Shown here: piece by piece, positions 1 to 7,640 of the stretch
How positions within the stretch are numbered: position 1 is the first letter of the stretch
How the letters are laid out: each line of letters opens with the position of its first letter
Origin: Robiginitomaculum sp.
Lineage (GTDB): Bacteria > Pseudomonadota > Alphaproteobacteria > Caulobacterales > Maricaulaceae
Direction: 5' to 3'
Length of the DNA: 33,005 nucleotides
Assembly: GCA_021776555.1 (NCBI GenBank)
Contig: JAJFFR010000180.1
Coordinates: 1-33,005, forward strand
Program-made: the position numbers and the translations under genes
Notes under the pieces: model-generated
Databases searched by the model: none
What the model saw: the letters and a program-made list of their open reading frames with translations, nothing else
What the model was told of the DNA's origin: nothing

Positions 1-33
1 AGTTAGTATTACCCGGCAATTGGGGAGGATTTC

Positions 34-351
34 TTGCAAGCAGCAAAAAAGGCAATGGTTTTTTTCGATCGCCACGAAATAAATCAAATCATGGCGGTCT
101 ATGGCATGATGGTCGGCAAGGGCGAATGGCGCGATTATGCCATGGACGGAAGTACGGACCGAGCCATTTTTAGCATTTTTCGACACGCCAGTGAACTGCC
201 GCTATATCGCATAGAAAAAATCCCGGCCTTGGCCCGCAAACAAGGTGCATGGCGCGTGCTGGCCCCGGGCGGCCAGATATTGAAGCGCGGCCACAACTTG
301 CGATCCGTACTGAAAGTATTTGATAAATTTCGGTTACGGGTGGTCGGCTAA
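34..351 (+). CDS. DUF2794 family protein
   Basis: Small protein of 105 aa matching the alphaproteobacterial DUF2794 family. The recognisable core is FDRHEI...VYG...GEWRDYA, then AIFSIFRHASELPLYRIEKIP, then GQILKRGH near the end. The family function is unknown. The chosen start is TTG at 34, because GGAGG at 24-28 sits five bases upstream; the ATG at 55 lacks such a site and would cut off seven residues. No signal peptide or membrane segment is visible, so it is probably cytosolic. Its stop overlaps the stop of the convergent lipoprotein gene by four bases. The family call is confident, the role is not known. Confidence 0.85.
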   Translation: MQAAKKAMVFFDRHEINQIMAVYGMMVGKGEWRDYAMDGSTDRAIFSIFRHASELPLYRIEKIPALARKQGAWRVLAPGGQILKRGHNLRSVLKVFDKFRLRVVG

Positions 352-1238
352 GACTTATCTTTTTTCTTGCCCGTATTGCGACGTCGCCACAGGCGGCCCA
401 GCACCCAAACCACCGGCACTCCGATAACCAACCATGGCAAGGTCACGGCCACGAACCGGATCAAACCGGCTAGTCCGACAGCAACAGTTCCGACGAAATC
501 GGTCAGGGCATCCAATATCGGCTGGAAGGCTGATTGGCCGGCAATCACCGCTTTGGATTGATAATCAAGCCGCACTTCTGACATGCTAACCCGGGTTTTG
601 AGCACCCGTACCCGCGCCGTGCTGCTTTCAATTTGGCCCTGTACCCGGGCCAATTCACGCTCCACAGAAATCAGGTCTTTGACCGTGCTGCCTCTGGTTT
701 GCAGCAAAGACAAAAGCCTAGTGCGTAACACGCGAAGCGATTCCAGTTTGGCATCACCGTCGGTAATGGCCAACGTCAAGTCTTCGGCGCTTACATTGTT
801 GCTAGTCATTTTTCCGCCAGCCGCTTGGCTGTTGGTCAGCAAATCATCGCGATAATTCTCGAACCATTTTGGTTCGACCCGCAACAGGATATTGGCCGAA
901 ACCTGATCGGGGCTATATTGATTGACCGAGGAGTTGACGATCTGACAGCGATCCAACCCAGCCGACATGCAATCATCCACAACTTTTTGCGATACTTGCT
1001 CTAATTCACGAGCTGGAATGGCAAAACTAAACGCATAGCGAAACGCCAACATGCGGGTTGTCGCAGCTGGCTTTTCTACCCTTTCGCGCGGAGGAATGGC
1101 CTGGCTCATCATCGGGGCCATACTGGCCGCTTCGGGAGCGCCCTCAGATTGGATAAAATCCGTATGGGTTTTTTCGTCCGTGCAGGCACCGAGCAGCAGG
1201 CCGGTGCTCAACACCAAAGGCAGCAAAAACTTGTTCAT
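348..1238 (-). CDS. DUF4349 domain-containing lipoprotein
   Basis: Predicted envelope lipoprotein of 296 aa. Starting at the ATG at 1238, the N-terminus is a hydrophobic signal ending in a lipobox, LLLGAC, with Cys19 as the lipidation site. A GGAGA motif about six bases upstream supports this start over the in-frame ATG at 1277. The middle (about residues 60-225) is the DUF4349 region, ending in a heptad-rich coiled coil. One hydrophobic segment follows at about 255-285, before a basic tail (RRRNTGKKKDKS). An N-terminal lipid plus a C-terminal membrane helix suggests two anchors. DUF4349 proteins are widespread and of unknown function. Convergent with the DUF2794 gene. Confidence 0.8.
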   Translation of the reverse strand: MNKFLLPLVLSTGLLLGACTDEKTHTDFIQSEGAPEAASMAPMMSQAIPPRERVEKPAATTRMLAFRYAFSFAIPARELEQVSQKVVDDCMSAGLDRCQIVNSSVNQYSPDQVSANILLRVEPKWFENYRDDLLTNSQAAGGKMTSNNVSAEDLTLAITDGDAKLESLRVLRTRLLSLLQTRGSTVKDLISVERELARVQGQIESSTARVRVLKTRVSMSEVRLDYQSKAVIAGQSAFQPILDALTDFVGTVAVGLAGLIRFVAVTLPWLVIGVPVVWVLGRLWRRRNTGKKKDKS

Positions 1239-1412
1239 GATCTTCTCCAAAAGAAACTTGTCTGATTCTTTTATCATAATGGATCGTGTCTGAATTGAGA
1301 CTGAATTGCGTTCAAGCTTTATTCTGCTTACCGCCTAAGCCGTTGACGAAGCGCTGTGGACCTCTACTCTCGCCCACAACTTGCAAAACGCAAAACAGAT
1401 TAGGGGAAAGAC

Positions 1413-2711
1413 ATGGCTTGGTGGTTCAAAATGGTATTGTGGCAACGTGTGTTGCTAGCACTGGTTCTGGGCGTGATCGTCGGACTGGCGTTTCGCACTT
1501 TTGGCGGTACCTATATGGTTGATGGTGTGACCAAATATGCCGGTGCCGATTTTGTAACCACTTGGATCAAACCATTTGGCGATGCCTTTGTTCGTCTGAT
1601 CAAAATGCTGGTGGTCCCCTTGGTGTTTACCACTTTGGTCACCGGGGTCACTTCGATGGGGCACCCATCCAAATTGGGTTCCATCGGAGGCCGGGCTTTT
1701 TTGCTCTATATCGCCACCACAATGGTCGCCGTATCCATTGGCCTATTTTTTGGAACCCTATTCAAGCCCGGTGCCGGGATTGATTTTACTGATGTGGTGC
1801 CCAATGTGCTGGCCGGCGAAGCTCCCGGTTTTGTGCAGATATTGCTCAACATCATTCCAACCAATCCACTCAATGCCCTATCCAGCGGAAACATGCTGTC
1901 GATCATCTTTTTCGCGCTACTGCTCGGCGTGGCTATTTTGATGGTCGGTAAAAAAGCCGACCCGATCAAATCTCTGTTTGATTCTTTTGCCGAGATCATT
2001 TTCAAAATCACTCATTGGGTGATGGAAGTCGCTCCATTTGGCGTTTTTGCGCTGATCACTTGGGTTACCGCCGCCAAGGGCGTCGAAACATTCAGCGCCG
2101 TATTGGTGTTGGCTTTGGCGCTGTATCTAGGCTGTCTTACTCATATCGCACTGGTTTATGGCGGCTTGATCAAGCTGGTTTTGCGTTTGCCGTTAATCCG
2201 GTTTTTCCGGGGCATTTTGGACGCGCAAGTGGTGGCTTACTCCACCTCAACCAGCGCTGGAACCCTGCCGGTGACCATCACCTGCGTGCAGGACAATCTA
2301 GGGGTAAAACCAGTCATTGCGGGTTCGGTGCTGCCCTTGGGTGCCACCATCAATATGGATGGCACATCGCTCTATCTGGGTTTGCTGGCCCTGTTTGCAG
2401 CCAATGCATTTGGGATTGATCTGACCTTTACCGATTATGCCATGATCGCATTGACCGCCACTTTGGCCTCAATCGGAACGGCCAGCATTCCTTCGGCCTC
2501 GCTGTTCATGCTGGCCATCGTCTTGCCGATCATTGGAGTAACGCCCGAACAAACCGCTTTGTTGGTCGGCTTCATCCTGCCGTTTGATCGGCCCTTGGAC
2601 ATGATGCGAACCTTTACCAACGTCACCGGCGATGCGGCTGTAGCCACCTCTGTTGCCAAATGGGAAGGCGAACTGGACGAGGATGTCTACCGAGCGGTTT
2701 CGACGATTTAG
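1413..2711 (+). CDS. dicarboxylate/amino acid:cation symporter (DAACS family)
   Basis: Inner-membrane cation-coupled transporter of 432 aa, with the usual family length and a hydrophobic profile throughout. The diagnostic motifs are present: the serine-rich hairpin STSTSAGTLP at 277-286, NMDGTS at 314-319, and DMMRTFTNVTGDA at 396-408. In the GltPh/EAAT structures the Arg of the last motif (here Arg399) contacts the substrate side-chain carboxylate, which points to an acidic amino acid or C4-dicarboxylate. The exact substrate (DctA-like or GltP-like) cannot be decided. ATG 1413 is preceded by GGGGAAAG. A weak promoter-like TTGACG lies at 1343-1348. Probably monocistronic. Confidence 0.9.
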   Translation: MAWWFKMVLWQRVLLALVLGVIVGLAFRTFGGTYMVDGVTKYAGADFVTTWIKPFGDAFVRLIKMLVVPLVFTTLVTGVTSMGHPSKLGSIGGRAFLLYIATTMVAVSIGLFFGTLFKPGAGIDFTDVVPNVLAGEAPGFVQILLNIIPTNPLNALSSGNMLSIIFFALLLGVAILMVGKKADPIKSLFDSFAEIIFKITHWVMEVAPFGVFALITWVTAAKGVETFSAVLVLALALYLGCLTHIALVYGGLIKLVLRLPLIRFFRGILDAQVVAYSTSTSAGTLPVTITCVQDNLGVKPVIAGSVLPLGATINMDGTSLYLGLLALFAANAFGIDLTFTDYAMIALTATLASIGTASIPSASLFMLAIVLPIIGVTPEQTALLVGFILPFDRPLDMMRTFTNVTGDAAVATSVAKWEGELDEDVYRAVSTI

Positions 2712-2755
2712 GAAAAATATGTTTGGTTTATTTTCTTTTGGTGCCGAAATGTGAT

Positions 2756-2784
2756 TTGAGGCTGAATCCTTAACCAAATATAAA
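2756..2784 (+). promoter_or_regulatory. putative sigma-70 promoter of the YwgA-HD pair
   Basis: TTGAGG at 2756-2761 and TATAAA at 2779-2784 are separated by exactly 17 bases. They end 46 bases before the preferred start codon of the following gene. This is close to consensus and suggests the AT-rich pair has its own promoter. Predicted by eye only. Confidence 0.5.
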
Positions 2785-2830
2785 TTAAGCGCGCAGACGA
2801 TTCGTTTTGCAATTGAGAGGAGCTATGGAC

Positions 2831-3331
2831 ATGGCAAAATCAGATGTCGTTCTGGAAGTGATTGGTAATCACAATGGACAAAAAATACTTGGGAAAAAGA
2901 GACTCCAAAAATTAATCTTTCTTCTAATCGCATCTGGCGAAGAAGATCATTTCGGAGATTTTGAGATTTATAAATTTGGTCCATATAGCCGCACTCTTTC
3001 TCACAAAGTAGCCGATATGGCTTATCGTGGAAGAATTAGAGAAGAGGTAGTAGAGTACGGAGATTTCAAAAATTCTATGTCATCATATGCAGTCAAAAAT
3101 GATTTTGAATCTAATGACAATTTGATCTCCATTGCGGAGAAAATAAAAAAACTAACTGAATTTGGTACTTTAACTTTAGAAATAGCATCAACTTTTGCTT
3201 ATTTTGTAGGAATTGGCCATCTCAGCTTAGAAGACGCTATTAATGAGACCAAAAACTTAAAACCAAAAAAGACAAATCAATTGACGATAAGTGAGTCCAA
3301 GAGAATATTGAATATTCTTTCGATTACTTAA
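2831..3331 (+). CDS. YwgA-like protein
   Basis: Cytosolic protein of 166 aa. The N-terminal half, with GKKRLQKLIFLL followed by FGDFEIYKFGPYSRTL and a helix continuing through RGRIREE, resembles Bacillus YwgA and more distantly the Panacea/SocA (DUF4065) fold, where a K/RLQKL helix and a GPYS turn recur. Its biochemical role is unknown; Panacea relatives act as antitoxins. The ATG at 2831 is preferred because AGGAG at 2818-2822 sits eight bases upstream; the ATG at 2825 is the alternative, and the TTG at 2807 would swallow the ribosome site. It lies 12 bases before the HD hydrolase gene and both are visibly AT-rich, suggesting joint transfer. The family call is moderate. Confidence 0.6.
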   Translation: MAKSDVVLEVIGNHNGQKILGKKRLQKLIFLLIASGEEDHFGDFEIYKFGPYSRTLSHKVADMAYRGRIREEVVEYGDFKNSMSSYAVKNDFESNDNLISIAEKIKKLTEFGTLTLEIASTFAYFVGIGHLSLEDAINETKNLKPKKTNQLTISESKRILNILSIT

Positions 3332-3343
3332 AGGTGGGCGAAA

Positions 3344-4690
3344 TTGGTTGAACGCCGAAGAATACGTGACCCGATTCATAATTTAATCCGGTTTTCTCTT
3401 GATAAAAAAGAAGACGAAATTCTCTGGAAATTAATTGACACGCCTGCTTTTCAACGCTTGCGGCATATTAAACAATTAGGATTTTCCGACTTTGTTTACC
3501 CGGGTGCAACTCACAGTAGATTTTCCCATAGCCTTGGTGTCATGGAAATGGCTCGCAAAATGTTGAATGCTCTTGAAAGAAACCAGCCTGAAATTTTATC
3601 AATCCAAAACTATAAAAATAAGCGTTGCGCAACTCTATGTGCAGTGCTTTTACACGATATTGGACACGGTCCTTTTTCCCATGTTTTTGAAGAAATATCC
3701 GAAAGATTTGGCGTAAGAGAAAAACATGAAGCTTTTACCCTTGCTTTCATTAAGGAAGGTCCAATTAGAAGAATATTGCAATCCAATGATTTGTTAGATT
3801 TGGTTGTTTCCTTTTTTGATAAACCAGCGGAAACACACAGCATATTTCAAAGCATTGTTTCCGATCAAATTGATGCTGACCGCTTGGACTTTTTACAAAG
3901 GGATAAGTATTTTTCAGGTATTAGATTTGGTTCAATTGATGTCGACTGGATTCTTGATAGTATCAGATATTTGGATACACCATTCGAAGATGAAAATGAG
4001 GAGGGTGTCTTTACCTCACTTTGTTTTGAAGAAAAAGGTGTGCGAGCCATTTCCGAATATTTTTCCAGTTATGTAAAAATATATATTGATGTATATTTTC
4101 ACAAAACAACAAGAAGCGTACAACACTTGTTCACTGAAGCAATAATGGCAATTATTTCTGACAAATCTGATCTGCAAGAACTAGGAATTCATTCTTTAAT
4201 ATTTGAATTTTTCGATGAGGAATCTATCCCTAAAAGGCGGGAAATATATTCAAACCTTGTAGATGGCACTTTTGTTCAATTAATTGGACGGGTTGCTAGG
4301 GATGGATCTGGTGAGGCAAAAGAGCTTTCTAAAAGATTTATTAACCGAAAAATTTACAAATGCCTTGAATTCTCAGAGAAACAACGTGAATTATGGCCAT
4401 CTCCAACTATAGAAAATTTTGAGAGAGAGCTAAATAATCAGAACCTTCACTTTGTTAAAGATGAAATTCCAAAAAAGGGGCACAAACAATACAGCCCTGG
4501 AGATCAAAATTATTTAAAGAATATTCAAATTGGCCCCGACTCTGAGGGTTCAATCTACGCCATAACCAAGTATAGTGACGAAATATTGGGATACAAAGGG
4601 CATAGTCCCCTTCGCTACTATTTCTTAAGCAAGAGAGATAAAGAAGCTGCTGACAGAATTTTCAGAAGTCTCCCCGGCACATCCAACTAA
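3344..4690 (+). CDS. HD-domain phosphohydrolase (SAMHD1/YwfO-like)
   Basis: Probable metal-dependent phosphohydrolase of 448 aa, perhaps a dNTP triphosphohydrolase. The SAMHD1-like order is clear: IRDPIH at 7-12, FQRLRHIKQLG at 36-46, YPGATHSRFSHSLGV at 52-66 (metal ligand His62), LLHDIGHGPFSH at 102-113 (His104-Asp105), and DQIDADRLDFLQRD at 174-187 (ligand probably Asp177). The C-terminal part (about 230-448) is less familiar. TTG 3344 follows AAGGTGG at 3331-3337, spaced as a ribosome site, and overlaps the end of the YwgA-like gene, implying one transcript. Bacillus has, as I recall, the same YwgA-YwfO neighbour pair. The substrate is inferred from the family and not shown. Confidence 0.82.
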   Translation: MVERRRIRDPIHNLIRFSLDKKEDEILWKLIDTPAFQRLRHIKQLGFSDFVYPGATHSRFSHSLGVMEMARKMLNALERNQPEILSIQNYKNKRCATLCAVLLHDIGHGPFSHVFEEISERFGVREKHEAFTLAFIKEGPIRRILQSNDLLDLVVSFFDKPAETHSIFQSIVSDQIDADRLDFLQRDKYFSGIRFGSIDVDWILDSIRYLDTPFEDENEEGVFTSLCFEEKGVRAISEYFSSYVKIYIDVYFHKTTRSVQHLFTEAIMAIISDKSDLQELGIHSLIFEFFDEESIPKRREIYSNLVDGTFVQLIGRVARDGSGEAKELSKRFINRKIYKCLEFSEKQRELWPSPTIENFERELNNQNLHFVKDEIPKKGHKQYSPGDQNYLKNIQIGPDSEGSIYAITKYSDEILGYKGHSPLRYYFLSKRDKEAADRIFRSLPGTSN

Positions 4691-4706
4691 TAACCTATTT
4701 TCCCTA

Positions 4707-5816
4707 CTATTCGGCGGCGACGCCCTCATTACCTTCCTTGATCACCGAGTTCACATAGGCCCGGCGTGCGTCAAAGTCTTTGGCAATGCTGTCATCTTGA
4801 TCGTGCAGGGCATCGACATCCAGATCAGCAAAGCCAATCACGCCCATATCGGTATAGGCTTTTTGGATGCGTGGTCCCCACAGGCCGATATCTTTGACCA
4901 CTGGTACAATGCGCTGGAATAAGAAGGAGCGGAACAGCTTGATAGTTTCCGAGTTTTCGCCGTACTCAAGGCATTCTTTGACCGGCAGGCCGAGACGTTC
5001 ATAAATTTCTGGCCCCTGAAAGCGATCCCGCATGTGATAACACGCATCGACCAGAAATTCTTCGCGCTCGTCACGTTCTGCATCTGACAATTGCGGATAG
5101 TAATCGCGCAAGGACAAACGCCCAAACATCACATGGCGCGCCTCATCCTGCATCACATAGGCATTGACCTGCTGGGCTAATGGGTTTTGTGAAACATCGC
5201 GAATGGTGGCAAATGCCGCCAAGGCCAATCCTTCGATGACAATTTGCATGGCCAGATAGGTAATGTCCCAACGGCTATCTTTTAGCGCATCATTGATCAG
5301 CGATTGCAATGGCGCGGTCATGGGATAGGCCACACCGAATTTTTTCTGCAAATTCATATAGGCTTCAATATGGCGCGCTTCGTCCATGGTCTGGGTCGCC
5401 GCGTAAAACTTGGCATCCATAGTTGGAACTTGCGTGACAATTTTTGAGGCACAAATCAAAGCACCCTGCTCGCCTTGCAGGAATTGCGAGATGTTCCACG
5501 CCTGACCATGGGTTAGCAGATCAATCCGATCTTGTTTCGAGAGTTTGTCCCAAAGCGGCGTACCATAGATCGGATTGGATTCCAGTGGCATTTCCATCGG
5601 GTTTTCTGGATCCAACTCTTGCGTCCAGTCAATGCGTTCGACCGCATCCCACTGCATATCCTTACCTTTTTGGTAGAGATGCATCAGCGTATCGCGCGAG
5701 GTATCGAAATTAAAATCGAAAATTCCATCATAAGTTTGCGGCACATGCCAAGCAGGATCAACGTCAGGTACGGCATACATTTCGCGTATAGTCTTAGAAT
5801 TTTCTTTGGTAGTCAT
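4707..5816 (-). CDS. diiron ferritin-like oxygenase/oxidase-type protein
   Basis: Protein of 369 aa with two exact copies of E-X28-DEARH: Glu116 to Glu146/His149, and Glu195 to Glu225/His228. This gives the six ligands of a non-heme diiron centre. The pattern matches the EX28-37DEXRH motif described for AurF-type N-oxygenases and related R2-like enzymes. The substrate is unknown; oxidation of a fatty-acyl or small aromatic compound is possible. No signal or membrane segment is seen. ATG 5816 is preceded by GAGGGAAAG; an in-frame GTG/ATG-type extension to 5960 would run through the promoter and operator and is rejected. It converges with the HD gene with a 16-base gap. Probable regulation is by a TetR-type repressor at the upstream palindrome. 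Confidence 0.78.
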   Translation of the reverse strand: MTTKENSKTIREMYAVPDVDPAWHVPQTYDGIFDFNFDTSRDTLMHLYQKGKDMQWDAVERIDWTQELDPENPMEMPLESNPIYGTPLWDKLSKQDRIDLLTHGQAWNISQFLQGEQGALICASKIVTQVPTMDAKFYAATQTMDEARHIEAYMNLQKKFGVAYPMTAPLQSLINDALKDSRWDITYLAMQIVIEGLALAAFATIRDVSQNPLAQQVNAYVMQDEARHVMFGRLSLRDYYPQLSDAERDEREEFLVDACYHMRDRFQGPEIYERLGLPVKECLEYGENSETIKLFRSFLFQRIVPVVKDIGLWGPRIQKAYTDMGVIGFADLDVDALHDQDDSIAKDFDARRAYVNSVIKEGNEGVAAE

Positions 5817-5864
5817 AGAACTTTCCCTCGTGATGGGGTCGGATTTTCGACCGTGATTTACTGC

Positions 5865-5893
5865 CTTGTAGCACACCCAAATCAAAAAGTGAA
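5865..5893 (-). promoter_or_regulatory. putative promoter of the diiron protein gene
   Basis: On the minus strand TTCACT (5893-5888) and TACAAG (5870-5865) are separated by 17 bases. The -35 hexamer lies inside the left arm of the palindrome at 5884-5908, so a bound repressor would block polymerase. Predicted from spacing and position. Confidence 0.45.
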
Positions 5894-5908
5894 CAGCGTT
5901 CACTTTTT
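5884..5908. promoter_or_regulatory. 25-bp palindrome, probable TetR-family operator
   Basis: Perfect inverted repeat with 11-base arms, AAAAAGTGAAC (5884-5894) and GTTCACTTTTT (5898-5908), around AGC. The core AGTGAAC-3-GTTCACT resembles operators of TetR-type lipid regulators such as Pseudomonas DesT (AGTGAACG...). It overlaps the predicted -35 of the diiron gene and lies 68 bases upstream of its start. A terminator reading is possible because of the T-run, but the stem is short, AT-rich at its base, and no gene ends here. Confidence 0.6.
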
Positions 5909-5940
5909 TCTGTGAGCTTCGCGGAAAATCGTAATTTGCA

Positions 5941-5969
5941 TTGACTTTAGTCAAAGTCACTCCTACAAC
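5941..5969 (+). promoter_or_regulatory. putative promoter of the ffh operon
   Basis: TTGACT (5941-5946) and TACAAC (5964-5969) are separated by 17 bases and read toward ffh. The -35 is also the left half of a small dyad, TTGACT-TT-AGTCAA (5941-5954). The predicted transcript would begin near 5976, giving a leader of about 130 bases before the ffh ATG. Confidence 0.5.
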
Positions 5970-6022
5970 CCGCTCCTTAATTCCACAGCGTCAGACGACG
6001 CCTCTGGCTGTACAACCCATTT

Positions 6023-6080
6023 CGGGGGGAGACAGGCGGAGACCCCACCCGGCATAGGTTTGCTCAGTGGGGTCGTTTTT
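6023..6080 (+). promoter_or_regulatory. attenuator-like leader hairpins before ffh
   Basis: A terminator-like hairpin pairs GACCCCAC (6041-6048) with GTGGGGTC (6067-6074) and is followed at once by GTTTTT (6075-6080). The same C-rich arm can instead pair upstream: CGGG (6023-6026) with CCCG (6048-6051), and GGG (6027-6029) with CCC (6044-6046), leaving A6047 bulged. The two structures exclude each other, as in classical attenuation. It lies between the predicted promoter and the ffh start. No ligand-binding fold or leader peptide is recognised. It could also be the end of a short independent RNA of about 105 bases. Confidence 0.45.
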
Positions 6081-6108
6081 GCTGTGCCTTGTTCTTGGTG
6101 GTGAACCG

Positions 6109-7596
6109 ATGTTTGACAATTTGACAGAACAACTTGGCGGTGTCTTTGACCGATTGACCGGTCGCGGTTCCCTGTCAGAAAAAGATGTTCTGGCCGCTTT
6201 GCGCGAAGTCCGCATTGTCCTGCTCGAGGCTGATGTGGCCTTGCCCGTGGTCAAGGATTTCATTGCCAAGGTGCAAGTTGAAGCGGTTGGCGACAAGGTA
6301 TTGCGCTCGGTAACGCCGGGCCAGCAAATGATCAAAGTGGTCCATGACGCACTGGTCACCATGTTGGGCGGCGACGAGGAACCCGCCCCGCCAATCAATC
6401 TGGCCGCAAAACCACCCGTCGCCATTATGATGGCGGGCCTGCAAGGTTCGGGTAAAACTACTACAGCGGCCAAAATTGCCTTACGCCTAAAAACCAAAGA
6501 CAATAAAAAAGTTTTATTGGCCTCTTTGGACACCCGCCGTCCGGCGGCTATGGAGCAATTGGCCCAATTGGCGCTGATGGCCGATGTAGCCAGCCTACCG
6601 ATCGTTAGCGGGCAATTCCCGGTACAGATCGCCAAACGCGCCATGGATGAGGCCCGCAAAGGCGGCTTTGACGTGGTGCTGCTGGATACGGCCGGGCGCA
6701 CTTCCATCGATGACGAATTGATGGCGGAAGCTGCCGCCATTGCTGCGGCGACCAATCCGACCGAAACCTTGCTGGTTGCTGATGCCCTGACCGGGCAGGA
6801 TGCCATAGAAACGGCTCGCCGGTTTCATGAACGTCTGCCATTAACTGGCTTGATCCTGACCCGGATGGACGGTGACGGACGCGGTGGTGCCGCCCTTTCT
6901 ATGCGGGCCGTTACTGGCTTACCCATTAAGTTTTTGGGTGTATCAGAAAAAATCGACGGGCTGGATGTTTTTGATGCAACCCGCATTGCCGGGCGCATTT
7001 TAGGGCGCGGCGACGTGGTCTCTCTGGTCGAAAAAGCCGGTGAGCTGATCGACAAAAAAGAATCCGATAAACTTGCCGCCAAAATGAAGAAGGGCACGTT
7101 TGATCTGGAGGACTTAGCCGGACAGCTCAAACAAATGCAAAAAATGGGCGGCCTGCAAGCCATTATGGGCATGTTGCCCGGCATGGGGAAAATGCAAAAA
7201 CAAATGGACAGCTCGGCCATGGACGACAGCGTCTTTACCCGGCAGATGGCCATTATTTCATCAATGACCCCGCTGGAACGTGCCAAACCGATTTTGATCA
7301 AAGCGTCACGCAAAAAACGCATTGCAGCTGGTTCTGGCACCGAAGTGCAAAACGTCAATCAATTGCTGAAAATGCATAAGCAAATGTCCGGCATGATGAA
7401 GAAAATGGGTAAAGGCGGTCGGGCTGGCATGTTCGGCGGCGGTGGTATGCCCGGCGGCATGCCTCCTGGACAAATGCCCGGCGGCGACATTGACCCAGCC
7501 CAACTGGAACAAATGAAACAAAAACTAGGGTCCGGCAGTTTGCCAGGCCTGCCCGGCGGCGGCGGTGGATTACCCGGCCTTCCCGGCAAAAAATAA
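6109..7596 (+). CDS. ffh: signal recognition particle protein Ffh
   Basis: SRP54-type GTPase of 495 aa that binds 4.5S RNA and signal sequences and delivers nascent membrane proteins to FtsY. The N domain is at about 1-90. The G domain shows AGLQGSGKT (109-117), DTRRPAA (141-147), DTAGR (193-197) and TRMDGD (251-256). The M domain carries methionine clusters such as MQKMGGLQAIMGMLPGM. The last 60 residues or so are a low-complexity Gly/Pro/Met tail ending in GLPGLPGKK, longer than in E. coli. The start is the ATG at 6109; the in-frame GTG at 6067 lies in the terminator-like stem. First gene of the ffh-rpsP-rimM-trmD-rplS operon, 44 bases before rpsP. Confidence 0.97.
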   Translation: MFDNLTEQLGGVFDRLTGRGSLSEKDVLAALREVRIVLLEADVALPVVKDFIAKVQVEAVGDKVLRSVTPGQQMIKVVHDALVTMLGGDEEPAPPINLAAKPPVAIMMAGLQGSGKTTTAAKIALRLKTKDNKKVLLASLDTRRPAAMEQLAQLALMADVASLPIVSGQFPVQIAKRAMDEARKGGFDVVLLDTAGRTSIDDELMAEAAAIAAATNPTETLLVADALTGQDAIETARRFHERLPLTGLILTRMDGDGRGGAALSMRAVTGLPIKFLGVSEKIDGLDVFDATRIAGRILGRGDVVSLVEKAGELIDKKESDKLAAKMKKGTFDLEDLAGQLKQMQKMGGLQAIMGMLPGMGKMQKQMDSSAMDDSVFTRQMAIISSMTPLERAKPILIKASRKKRIAAGSGTEVQNVNQLLKMHKQMSGMMKKMGKGGRAGMFGGGGMPGGMPPGQMPGGDIDPAQLEQMKQKLGSGSLPGLPGGGGGLPGLPGKK

Positions 7597-7640
7597 ACCA
7601 ATCTCTCTAACAACAAACAACCTCAGTTAAGGAAACTAAC

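Noticed and set aside
5884-5908. Palindrome as a Rho-independent terminator
   Set aside because: No gene ends nearby, the stem base is AT-only, and it overlaps a well-spaced promoter; an operator explains it better.
5532-5915. 127-aa plus-strand ORF opposite the diiron gene
   Set aside because: Antisense to a conserved protein and its operator, with no family likeness.
5960-6110. 4.5S (SRP) RNA gene upstream of ffh
   Set aside because: The expected size and terminator fit, but neither strand has the GGAAGGAAGCAGCC-type apical motif that the SRP RNA needs.
5991-6806. 271-aa minus-strand ORF opposite ffh
   Set aside because: Antisense to the highly conserved N and G domains of Ffh; Ser/Ala-rich composition typical of a shadow frame.
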